Source of the DNA: Massilia forsythiae
GTDB lineage: Bacteria; Pseudomonadota; Gammaproteobacteria; Burkholderiales; Burkholderiaceae_D
Direction of reading: 5' to 3'
Assembly (NCBI RefSeq): GCF_012849555.1
Contig: NZ_CP051685.1
Span: 3,720,001-3,784,000, forward strand
DNA length: 64,000 bases
The position numbers and the translations under genes were made by a program. The notes below the pieces were generated by a model. That model saw only the letters and a program-made list of their open reading frames with translations. It had not been told where the DNA came from and searched no databases. Below, piece by piece: positions 56,860 through 64,000 of this stretch. Position 1 is the stretch's first letter. Each line of letters starts with the position of its first letter.

Positions 56860-59800
56860 ATTTGTCGAAGCCCTTCGTCAACCGGCCGATCGCCACCATC
56901 CTGCTGACGATCGGGCTGGCGCTGGCCGGCATCGCCGCCTTTTTCGTGCTGCCGGTGTCGCCGCTGCCGCAGGTGGATTTTCCGGCGATTTCCGTCAGCG
57001 CCAACCTGCCGGGCGCCAGCCCGGACACGATGGCGTCGTCGGTGGCGACGCCGCTGGAGCGGCGCCTGGCGACCATCGCCGGCGTCAACGAGATCACCTC
57101 GAACAGCGGCAACGGCCAGACCCGCATCAGCCTGCAGTTCGAGCTGAACCGCCAGATCGACGCCGCCGCGCGCGAGGTGCAGGCCGCGATCAACGCCTCG
57201 CGCGCCGACCTGCCGTCCACGCTGCGCAGCAACCCCACCTACCGCAAGGCCAATCCGTCGGACGCGCCGGTGATCATCCTGGCGCTGACTTCGAAGACCC
57301 GCAGCCCCGGCCAGATCTACGACGAGGTGTCGAACCTGGTGCAGCAGAAGCTGGCCCAGGTCAAGGGCGTGGGCGACGTCGAGATCGGCGGCGGCTCGCT
57401 GCCGGCGGTGCGCGTCGACCTGAACCCGTACCTGCTGAACCGCTACGGCGTGTCCAGCGAAGACGTGCGCGCCGCCATCCAGGCCAGCAATCCGAACCGC
57501 CCGAAAGGCGCGCTCGAAGGCAGCGGCATGCGCCTTCAGATCTATTCGCAGGCGAACACCCCGACGGGCGGCCGCACCGCGGCGGATTATCGCGGCCTGA
57601 TCGTGGCCTGGCGCGACGGCGCCGGTATCCGCCTGCAGGACATCGCCGACGTGACCGACAGCGTCGAGAACATCAACACGCTCGGCCTGTTCAACGGCCA
57701 GCCGTCGGTGATCGTGCTGGTCACGCGCCAGCCGGGCGCCAACATCATCGAGACCGTGGACGGCGTGCGCGCGCTGCTGCCGTCGCTGCAGGCCCAACTG
57801 CCGCAGGACGTCAGCCTGCAGGTGGCCTCGGACAGCACCAATTCGATCCGCTCGTCGCTGCACGAGATCGAGGCCACGCTGGGCATCTCGATCCTGCTGG
57901 TGGTGCTGGTGGTGAGCGTGTTCCTGCGCAGCGTGCGCGCCACCGTGGTGCCGGCGGTGGCCACCGTGGTCTCGCTGCTGGGCACCTTCGGCGTGATGTA
58001 CATGCTCGGCTTCTCGCTCAACAACCTGTCGCTGATGGCGCTGACGGTGGCCACCGGTTTCGTGGTCGACGACGCCATCGTGGTGCTGGAAAACACCAGC
58101 CGCCACGTGGAAGAGGGCATGGACCGCATGAAGGCGGCCCTGCTGGGCGCCCAGGAAGTCGGTTTCACCGTGCTGTCGATCAGCCTGTCGCTGGTGGCGG
58201 TGTTCATCCCGCTGCTGTTCATGGGCGGCCAGGTCGGGCGCCTGTTCCGCGAATTCGCGGTGACGCTGTCGGTGGCGGTGATGATCTCGCTGGTCATCTC
58301 GCTGACCACCACGCCGATGCTGTGCGCCATGCTGCTGAAACCGCCGAAGGAAGGCGAAAGGAAAAAGCAGCCCGGCCGCCTGGCGCGCTGGTCCGAGGCC
58401 GGTTTCGACAAGATCCTGAAAGGCTACGAGCACGCGCTCGACTGGGCGCTGGATGCCAAGCTGCTGGTGATGCTGATCCTGGCCTTCGTGGTCGGCCTGA
58501 ACGTGTTCCTGTTTTCAAGCGCGCCGAAGGGCTTCTTCCCGCAGCAGGACACCGGCCAGATCAACGGCGGCATGCGCGCCGACCAGAGCATCTCGTTCCA
58601 GGCCATGCAGGGCAAGCTGTACCAACTGGTCAACATCATCCGGCGCGACCCGGCGGTGGACACCGTGGTCGGCTTCACCGGCGGCTCGCGCGCCGGCGGC
58701 GGCTTCATGTTCGTCAATTTGAAGCCGGCCTCGCAGCGCAAGAAGGGAGAGAGCGGCCAGGCCGTGATCGCGCGCCTGCGCCCGCAACTGGCCAAGGTCA
58801 CCGGCGTGCAGCTGTTCCTGAACCCGGTGCAAGACTTGCGCATGGGCGGGCGCCAGAGCAATTCGACCTACCAGTACACGATGAAGAGCGACAGCCGCGT
58901 CGACCTGCGCAACTGGGCCACCAGGCTGGCCGACGCCATGCGCACCCGCAAGGAGCTGATCGACGTGGACACCGACCAGGCCGAGAACGGCGTGGAGACC
59001 TACGTCGAGATCGACAAGGACAGCGCCTCGCGCCTGGGCATCTCGGCCAAGGACATCGACAATGCGCTGTACAACGGCTTCGGCCAGCGCCAGGTGGCCA
59101 ACATCTACGACGAGCTGAACCAGTACCACGTGATCATGGGCGTGGCGCAGAAGTATGCGCAGTCGCCGGAAGCGCTGGACGACGTCTACGTGCCGGCCGC
59201 TGCCGCTTCCACCACTTCCACCGCGGCCACCAGTACCGCCAGCACCGCCACGGCCAGCTCGACGGCGACCGCCACTACCGCGTCCACCAGCGGTGGCGGC
59301 GGCACCCCGACCAGTTCCACCAACCTGACCGCGGCGCGCGACCCGTCCAGCGGCTCGGCGCTGTCGACCCGCGCCACCACCATGGTGCCGCTGTCGGCGA
59401 TCGCGCGCTTTGCCGAGCGTTCGACTCCGAGTTCGGTGAACCACCAGGACGGCGAACTGTCGACCACGATCTCGTTCAACCTGGCGCAGGGCGTCTCGCT
59501 GTCGGAAGCGCAGGCGGCCGTGCGCCAGGCCGAGGCCGACATCGGCATGCCGAACAACGTGCGCGGCAGCTTCCAGGGCCAGGCCAAGCAGGCGCAGGAA
59601 TCGAACAAGCAGCAGCCGCTGCTGATCCTGGCGGCGATCGTGGTCATCTACATCGTGCTGGGCATCCTGTACGAAAGCCTGGTGCACCCGGTCACCGTGC
59701 TGTCGACGTTGCCGTCGGCCGGCGTGGGCGCGGTGCTGGCGCTGCTGATGTTCCGGCTGGACTTCTCGATCATCGCGCTGATCGGTGTGTTCCTGCTGAT

Positions 59801-60167
59801 CGGCATCGTCAAGAAGAACGCCATCCTGATCATCGACTTCGCGCTGGAGGCGGAACGCGCGCGCGGCATCTCCGCCACCGAGGCGGTGCGCGAAGCCTGC
59901 CTGCTGCGCTTCCGCCCGATCCTGATGACCACCCTCGCCGCGGCGCTGGGCGCCTTGCCGCTGGCGATCGGCTTCGGCGAAGGCTCCGAACTGCGCCAGC
60001 CGCTCGGCATCGCCATCATCGGCGGGCTGCTGGCCAGCCAGGTGCTGACCCTGCTGACCACGCCGGTGGTGTACGTCTACCTCGACAAGCTGCGCAGCCG
60101 CAAGCCCGACGAGCACGAACTGGCGCGCCACCCGCACGACGCGCAGCCGGCGCCCACCCATTCCTGA
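56856..60167 (+). CDS. mdtC: RND multidrug efflux permease, MdtC-like, with low-complexity insert
   Basis: A 1103-residue HAE1-family permease, partner of the upstream MdtB. It has the proton-relay DD in [14 protein letters not shown] near residue 400 and the usual C-terminal helices ([20 protein letters not shown]). It is longer than E. coli MdtC (1025 residues) mainly because of a Ser/Thr/Ala-rich, then Gly-rich insert at about residues 781-830 (bases 59197-59346) in the second periplasmic loop, just before [12 protein letters not shown]. The function of the insert is unknown. Translationally coupled to mdtB. Confidence 0.93.
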   Translation: MNLSKPFVNRPIATILLTIGLALAGIAAFFVLPVSPLPQVDFPAISVSANLPGASPDTMASSVATPLERRLATIAGVNEITSNSGNGQTRISLQFELNRQIDAAAREVQAAINASRADLPSTLRSNPTYRKANPSDAPVIILALTSKTRSPGQIYDEVSNLVQQKLAQVKGVGDVEIGGGSLPAVRVDLNPYLLNRYGVSSEDVRAAIQASNPNRPKGALEGSGMRLQIYSQANTPTGGRTAADYRGLIVAWRDGAGIRLQDIADVTDSVENINTLGLFNGQPSVIVLVTRQPGANIIETVDGVRALLPSLQAQLPQDVSLQVASDSTNSIRSSLHEIEATLGISILLVVLVVSVFLRSVRATVVPAVATVVSLLGTFGVMYMLGFSLNNLSLMALTVATGFVVDDAIVVLENTSRHVEEGMDRMKAALLGAQEVGFTVLSISLSLVAVFIPLLFMGGQVGRLFREFAVTLSVAVMISLVISLTTTPMLCAMLLKPPKEGERKKQPGRLARWSEAGFDKILKGYEHALDWALDAKLLVMLILAFVVGLNVFLFSSAPKGFFPQQDTGQINGGMRADQSISFQAMQGKLYQLVNIIRRDPAVDTVVGFTGGSRAGGGFMFVNLKPASQRKKGESGQAVIARLRPQLAKVTGVQLFLNPVQDLRMGGRQSNSTYQYTMKSDSRVDLRNWATRLADAMRTRKELIDVDTDQAENGVETYVEIDKDSASRLGISAKDIDNALYNGFGQRQVANIYDELNQYHVIMGVAQKYAQSPEALDDVYVPAAAASTTSTAATSTASTATASSTATATTASTSGGGGTPTSSTNLTAARDPSSGSALSTRATTMVPLSAIARFAERSTPSSVNHQDGELSTTISFNLAQGVSLSEAQAAVRQAEADIGMPNNVRGSFQGQAKQAQESNKQQPLLILAAIVVIYIVLGILYESLVHPVTVLSTLPSAGVGAVLALLMFRLDFSIIALIGVFLLIGIVKKNAILIIDFALEAERARGISATEAVREACLLRFRPILMTTLAAALGALPLAIGFGEGSELRQPLGIAIIGGLLASQVLTLLTTPVVYVYLDKLRSRKPDEHELARHPHDAQPAPTHS

Positions 60168-60171
60168 CCTT

Positions 60172-61659
60172 ATGAGCATGAAAGCAGCGATGCGCAACAA
60201 ATCCTCCTTCCGTCCCGCCTTGCGTCCGGCACTCAACGCTGTGGCGCTGGCCTGCGCCGTGCTGGCCGCCGGCTGCTCGGTCAGCCCGACCTACCAGCGC
60301 CCGAGCACGCCGGCGCCGGCCGCCTTCAAGGAACTGCAGGGCTGGAGCCCGGCGGCGCCGGCCGATGCCCTCGAACGCGGGCCGTGGTGGGACCTGTTCG
60401 GCGATCCGCTGCTGTCGCAGCTGGCGTCCCAGGTCGAGGTCTCGAACCAGAATGTGGCGGCCGCGGTGGCCGCCTATGCCCAGGCGCGCGCGCTGGTGGC
60501 CCAGCAGCGCGCGGCGCTGTTCCCGACCGTGTCGCTGAGCGGTTCCGGCACGCGCTCGGGCACGCGCGGCGGCGGCGGCAGCGCCAGTGTCGACACCAAC
60601 GGCAACATCGTCGGCGGCAGCGGCGGCGGCAGTGTCGGCAACAACTACCGGCTGTCGATCGGCGGCAGCTGGGAGCCGGACGTGTGGGGGCGCCTGCGCG
60701 CCGGCGTGAATGCCGCGCGCGCCAGCGCCGAAGCCAGCGCCGCCGACCTGGCGTCGGCGCGCCTGTCGGCGCAGGGCGAGCTGGTGCTGGACTACCTGTC
60801 GCTGCGCTCGATCGACGCCCAGCGCGAGATCCTGAATACGACCATCGCCGCCTACGAGCGCGAGCTGAAGATCACCACCAACCGCTTCGACGTCGGCATC
60901 GTGCCGCATTCGGACGTCTACCAGGCGCAGACCCAGCTCTCCACGGCGCGCGCCGACGAACTCGGCCTGCGCAGCCAGCGCGCCCAGCTCGAGCACGCGA
61001 TCGCGGTCCTGGTCGGCAAGGCGCCGGCCGACTTCGCGCTGTCACCGGCGCCGTGGAACACGGTCGTGCCGGCGGTACCGGTCGGGGTGCCGTCGACGCT
61101 GCTGCAGCGCCGCCCGGACATCGCCGCCGCCGAGCGCGCGGTGGCCGCCGCCAACGAGCAGATCGGCATCGCCCGCTCGGCCTACTTCCCCGACATCGGC
61201 CTGAGCGCATCCTACGGCACCGCCGCGACCACGGTGGGCGATTTGTTCAACGCCTCGGCCGCGGCCTGGTCGTTCGGCCTGTCGGCGGCGCAGACCCTGT
61301 TCAACGCCGGCGCCACCCGCGCCGCCGTCGACAGCGCGCGCGCCCAGCAGGAGCGCTACGCCGCGCTGTACCGCCAGACCGTGCTGGCCGCCTTCGCCGA
61401 CGTCGAGAACCAGCTGTCCGCCACCCAGGTGCTGGCCCAGCAGCAAGACCTGCGCCGCCAGGCCTCGGAAGCCGCCGACAAGGTCGAGCAGCAGATCACC
61501 AACCGCTACAAGGCCGGCCAGGTCAGCTACACCGAGGTGGTGCAGGCCCAGATCACCGCCCTGAGCGCCCGCCGCACCCTGGTGCAGGTACAGGCCGACC
61601 GCCAGACCACCGCCATCGCCCTGATCCAGTCCCTCGGCGGCGGCTGGCACACCCCCTGA
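60172..61659 (+). CDS. Outer-membrane efflux lipoprotein, NodT/OprM type
   Basis: A 495-residue outer-membrane factor that completes the mdt tripartite pump. The N terminus has a lipoprotein signal with lipobox LAAGC near residue 36, then the OMF pattern SPTYQRPSTPAP and two repeated helical domains (residues 60-270 and 280-480), including LLQRRPDIAAAERAVAAANE near 308. It starts four bases after mdtC. E. coli mdtABC uses TolC encoded elsewhere, so a dedicated OMF here is a difference in layout. Confidence 0.93.
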   Translation: MSMKAAMRNKSSFRPALRPALNAVALACAVLAAGCSVSPTYQRPSTPAPAAFKELQGWSPAAPADALERGPWWDLFGDPLLSQLASQVEVSNQNVAAAVAAYAQARALVAQQRAALFPTVSLSGSGTRSGTRGGGGSASVDTNGNIVGGSGGGSVGNNYRLSIGGSWEPDVWGRLRAGVNAARASAEASAADLASARLSAQGELVLDYLSLRSIDAQREILNTTIAAYERELKITTNRFDVGIVPHSDVYQAQTQLSTARADELGLRSQRAQLEHAIAVLVGKAPADFALSPAPWNTVVPAVPVGVPSTLLQRRPDIAAAERAVAAANEQIGIARSAYFPDIGLSASYGTAATTVGDLFNASAAAWSFGLSAAQTLFNAGATRAAVDSARAQQERYAALYRQTVLAAFADVENQLSATQVLAQQQDLRRQASEAADKVEQQITNRYKAGQVSYTEVVQAQITALSARRTLVQVQADRQTTAIALIQSLGGGWHTP

Positions 61660-61675
61660 CCGCCATGGCGCAGTC

Positions 61676-61869
61676 AATTCGGGGTCAGAGCACATTGGCG
61701 CTGCATTTCGGGGTCAGAGCACTTTGTCGATCAATGTTACGGAAACAAAGTAGCATCCTGCTTCAGAGGGAAGCGGGTGCTCGCGAAACCGGCAGTGTCG
61801 TGTTTCGGCTGCACTGCGCATTGTGCTCTGACCCCGAATCGGCCGTGCAAAGTGCTCTGACCCCGAATT
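61676..61869. repeat. Repeat element: two direct and two inverted GGGGTCAGAGCAC units
   Basis: Four units with the core GGGGTCAGAGCAC: direct at 61676-61694 and 61705-61725, inverted (GTGCTCTGACCCCGAAT) at 61823-61839 and 61849-61869. About 100 bases lie between the two halves, so the whole is a large imperfect inverted repeat with doubled ends. It ends four bases before the SMR gene stop. This family resembles REP-type elements mobilised by RAYT proteins; no such gene is in the window. Confidence 0.75.
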
Positions 61870-61872
61870 TCG

Positions 61873-62229
61873 TTAATGTCCCGACGACAATTTCATCAAC
61901 ACCAGCCCGCCGACGATCAGCGCGGCGGCGCACAGGCGCATGGGCGTGACGGCTTCGCCCAGCACGACGATGCCGACGGCAAAGCTGCCGATGGCGCCGA
62001 TGCCGGTCCAGACGGTGTAGGCGGTGCCCAGCGGCAGGCTGCGCATCGCGACCGACAGCAAGCCGAAGCTGGCGGCCATGGCGGCCAGGGTGACGAGCGA
62101 GGGAGCGAGCCTGCCGAAGCCGTCCGACAGTTTGAGCGTGTAGGCCCACACGACTTCGAGCAGGCCGGCGGCAAGCAACAGGATCCAGGCGAGGTTGGCG
62201 GACAGGACGGAAGTGAAATGCGAGCGCAT
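61873..62229 (-). CDS. gdx: SMR-family guanidinium exporter (Gdx/SugE type)
   Basis: A 118-residue, four-helix small multidrug resistance protein. The essential Glu of helix 1 (residue 25) sits in GLLEVVWAYTLKLSDGF, the pattern of the Gdx/SugE branch, which exports guanidinium rather than large quaternary ammonium ions. A two-hairpin guanidine-II riboswitch lies just upstream, independently supporting this substrate. Start ATG follows AAGGAG. Members act as antiparallel dimers in the inner membrane, exchanging guanidinium for protons. Confidence 0.9.
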   Translation of the reverse strand: MRSHFTSVLSANLAWILLLAAGLLEVVWAYTLKLSDGFGRLAPSLVTLAAMAASFGLLSVAMRSLPLGTAYTVWTGIGAIGSFAVGIVVLGEAVTPMRLCAAALIVGGLVLMKLSSGH

Positions 62230-62242
62230 GCGGCTCTCCTTG

Positions 62243-62297
62243 CAAGAGCCGGGCCGTCCCGGACATGTTCCACGATGGGGGAGGCCGTCCTCCCGGT
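62243..62297 (-). ncRNA. Guanidine-II (mini-ykkC) riboswitch
   Basis: On the minus strand two GC-rich hairpins each close an ACGG tetraloop: GGGAGG-ACGG-CCTCCC (62294-62279) and CCGGG-ACGG-CCCGG (62262-62249), with a 16-base linker. Paired hairpins with ACGR loops define the guanidine-II class, in which guanidine-bound loops pair and free the ribosome site. Here AAGGAG of the SMR gene follows the second hairpin by about nine bases, so control is most likely translational. TATAAT at 62311-62306 lies just upstream. Confidence 0.9.
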
Positions 62298-62305
62298 GTG
62301 ATGCG

Positions 62306-62311
62306 ATTATA
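62306..62311 (-). promoter_or_regulatory. -10 element of the riboswitch-SMR transcript
   Basis: A perfect TATAAT on the minus strand lies 11 bases upstream of the first riboswitch hairpin and overlaps the stop codon of the SBF gene. The -35 region, inside that gene, is not close to consensus. It would allow the SMR gene to be transcribed separately. Confidence 0.55.
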
Positions 62312-63350
62312 GCGGCAGACCGCGCTGCACCGCGTCCGCCTCGAGCGCGCGCGCCTCCGCCTGGCGCGCCCAGCGCGCCGCCAGCACCGCGCACACCATC
62401 AGCTGGATCTGGTGGAACAGCATCACCGGCAGGATCACCATGCCCAGCGCGCCCGGCGCGAACAGCACCTTGGCCATCGGTACGCCGCTGGCCAGGCTTT
62501 TCTTGGAGCCGCAGAACACGATGGTGATCTCGTCCTCGCGCGAAAAGCCGAGGCGGCGGCTGGTCCAGGTAGCCAGCGCCAGCGCCACCGCCAGCAGCAG
62601 CGCGCACACCACGCCCAGCGTCACCAGCGAGCCGGGCGACAGCTTGTGCCACAGGCCCTCGTTGACCGATTCGCTGAAGGCGGTGTACACCACCAGCAGG
62701 ATCGAACCCTGGTCGACGATCTTCAGCATCGGCTTGTGGCGGTCGACCCATTTGCCGATCCACGGGCGCAGGAACTGGCCGGCCAGGAAGGGCAGCAGCA
62801 GCTGCTCGACGATGCTCCACACCGCATCCAGCGTCGAGCCGGGGCCGTGCGCCGAGCCGCGTACGATCAGGGTCGACACGAGCAGCGGCGTGACGAAGAT
62901 GCCGACGAAGTTGGAGGCCGAAGCGCTGCACACCGCCGCCGCCACGTTCCCGCGCGCCATCGAGGTGAAGGCGATCGAGGACTGCACGGTCGAGGGCAGG
63001 GTGCACAGGAACAGGATGCCGATGTACAGGTTGGCGTCGATCACGCTGCCGGCCAGCGGCTTCAGGGCCAGCCCGAGCAGCGGGAACATGACGAAGGTCG
63101 AGGCCAGCACCAGCAGGTGCAGGCGCCAGTTGGTCAGGCCGGACAGCATGGCTTCGCGCGACAGCTTGGCGCCGTGCAGGAAGAACAGCAGGCCGATGGC
63201 GACCGTGGTCACCTTGCCCAGCACCACCGCGGTCTGGCCGCTGCAGGGCAGCACGCTGGCGAGCGCGACGGTGCCGAGCAGCCACAGGGTGAAGGTGTCG
63301 GGCGCCAGGCGGCGCAGGGAAGCGGTGGACCGTTGCAGGAAGGATGGCAT
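62307..63350 (-). CDS. SBF-type (bile acid:sodium symporter family) transporter
   Basis: A 347-residue membrane protein with about ten helices, of the SBF-like/YfeH type. Recognisable segments are FLHGAKLSREAMLSGL near residue 58, LCTLPSTVQSSIAFTSMARG near 115 with the family's helix-break polar residues, and FCGSKKSLASGVPMAKVLF near 282. The family name comes from animal bile-acid carriers; the bacterial substrate is unknown. It lies upstream of the SMR gene on the same strand with the riboswitch between, so a shared physiological context is possible. Confidence 0.88.
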   Translation of the reverse strand: MPSFLQRSTASLRRLAPDTFTLWLLGTVALASVLPCSGQTAVVLGKVTTVAIGLLFFLHGAKLSREAMLSGLTNWRLHLLVLASTFVMFPLLGLALKPLAGSVIDANLYIGILFLCTLPSTVQSSIAFTSMARGNVAAAVCSASASNFVGIFVTPLLVSTLIVRGSAHGPGSTLDAVWSIVEQLLLPFLAGQFLRPWIGKWVDRHKPMLKIVDQGSILLVVYTAFSESVNEGLWHKLSPGSLVTLGVVCALLLAVALALATWTSRRLGFSREDEITIVFCGSKKSLASGVPMAKVLFAPGALGMVILPVMLFHQIQLMVCAVLAARWARQAEARALEADAVQRGLPL

Positions 63351-63489
63351 GAGCGGCAGGAGACGTGGGGCGGGAGGGACGCCGGACCCATGATTCTAGC
63401 CTCATCCGCGCCGGCGCGCAGCAGCGGCGGCGGCGCTGTTCGCGTTCGTGCTCGGGCTCGTGCCCTACCGATGAAAACCGCCCGTATTC

Positions 63490-63530
63490 CGCCCTGACCC
63501 CGAATCGGCATTCGGCCCTGACCCCGAATG
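63490..63530. repeat. Two tandem CCCTGACCCCGAAT units
   Basis: CCCTGACCCCGAAT occurs at 63492-63505 and 63516-63529, a 24-base period, in the same orientation as the inverted units at 61823-61869. With the copies at 61676-61869 they bracket the SMR-SBF gene pair. Confidence 0.65.
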
Positions 63531-63560
63531 GCGGTGCGGTGGTTTTGTGTGACAAACTTA

Positions 63561-63589
63561 TTTCCAGATATAAGCAGGGCGACTATACT
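63561..63589 (+). promoter_or_regulatory. Candidate promoter of the S46 peptidase gene
   Basis: TTTCCA (63561-63566) and TATACT (63584-63589) are spaced by 17 bases and lie about 30 bases before the proposed start. An overlapping alternative, TTGTGT-N18-TATAAG (63545-63574), also looks plausible. Confidence 0.4.
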
Positions 63590-63620
63590 CGCGCTTGCTT
63601 TTATTTACTGGGGTCTCATT

Positions 63621-64000
63621 TTGTTCAAATCCATTGTCCTGCCCGTCGCGCTGATGGGGGTGGTCACGGCCGCCCACGCCGACGAAGGCCAGTGGCAGCC
63701 GCACCAGCTGCCGCAGTTGAAATCCGAACTCAAGCGCATCGGCATCACCATCCCGGCCGAGAAACTGGCCGATTTGTCGAAGCATCCGATGAGCGCGATG
63801 GTGTCGCTGGGCGGCTGCTCGGCCTCGTTCGTATCGCCGGACGGCCTGGTGGTCACCAACCACCATTGCGCCTACGGCGCGGTGCAGCGCAACGCGACCC
63901 CGGAGCATAACTACATCGTCAACGGCTTCCTGGCCAAGACCCGCGCCGAGGAACTGCCGGGCGGCCCCAACACGCTGGTGTACGTGACCGAGAAGGTCGA
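63621..64000 (+). CDS. S46 family serine peptidase (3' partial)
   Basis: The frame is open to the window end; 126 complete codons are visible. It starts with TTG and a signal peptide (VLPVALMGVVTAAHA then DEG). The mature start WQPHQLPQL and the segment MVSLGGCSASFVSPDGL then VTNHHCAYGAVQ (catalytic His near residue 80) are characteristic of S46 dipeptidyl peptidases DPP7/DPP11, periplasmic enzymes that release dipeptides. Full-length members are about 700 residues, so most of the gene lies outside. The start is less certain because the ribosome site is weak. Confidence 0.88.
   Translation, partial: MFKSIVLPVALMGVVTAAHADEGQWQPHQLPQLKSELKRIGITIPAEKLADLSKHPMSAMVSLGGCSASFVSPDGLVVTNHHCAYGAVQRNATPEHNYIVNGFLAKTRAEELPGGPNTLVYVTEKV

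Noticed and set aside
53512-60175. Very long antisense or alternate frames across mdtB and mdtC
   Set aside because: Both are overlaid on well-recognised RND permeases, with Arg/His/Gln-rich nonsense sequence and no homology-like motifs.

Overview
The window is a GC-rich (roughly two-thirds G+C), densely coded chromosomal stretch. The gene content points to a betaproteobacterium of the Oxalobacteraceae, most like Massilia/Telluria/Duganella. Pointers are complex I genes ending in a DUF2818 gene, an ispD-ispF pair, a PHA phasin, mdtABC followed by a NodT-type outer-membrane factor, many PAS-rich sensor kinases and REP-like palindromes. This placement is inference from gene content; no search was run. 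No rRNA, tRNA or CRISPR array was seen.

Layout. (1) 3-11779: nuoF (5' truncated by the window edge) through nuoN, the DUF2818 gene and a strong intrinsic terminator. (2) 11864-19113: a Nudix hydrolase, an exported HExxH protein, ispD-ispF, a small unknown, a PhyH-type oxygenase relative, an NhaR-like LysR regulator divergent from a TerB-like gene, an FMN reductase and a voltage-gated K+ channel. (3) 19139-24342 (minus strand): an apparent operon of exported flavin amine oxidase, c-type cytochrome, exported RidA and a TonB-dependent receptor. (4) 24349-25503: an AT-rich gap and a truncated TnsB-like transposase. (5) 25713-48326: a phasin, then a signalling island (LytS/LytTR pair, five further histidine kinases, a GGDEF-EAL protein, three stand-alone receivers) interspersed with ribA, a DUF1810 gene, a NYN-LOTUS protein and a small exported unknown. 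(6) 48406-61659: a sodium/solute symporter, sppA and an mdtABC-OMF efflux operon. (7) 61676-64000: a guanidine-II riboswitch controlling a Gdx-type SMR exporter, next to an SBF-type transporter and flanked by GGGGTCAG repeats, then the start of an S46 peptidase.

How the parts may work together. The nuo genes make the proton-pumping NADH dehydrogenase. In the amine oxidase operon the pieces fit one periplasmic pathway: receptor-mediated import, flavin oxidation of an amine with the adjacent cytochrome c as acceptor (as known for NicA2/CycN), and RidA hydrolysis of the reactive imine. The substrate is unknown. The riboswitch identifies the SMR gene as a guanidinium exporter rather than a generic quaternary-ammonium pump.

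The strongest leads for new biology are the amine oxidase/cytochrome c/RidA/receptor operon, the riboswitch-SMR-SBF module inside repeats, the NYN-LOTUS protein with a histone-like tail, the stand-alone receiver lacking its phospho-acceptor aspartate, and a repeat pair that supplies the stop codons of two convergent genes.
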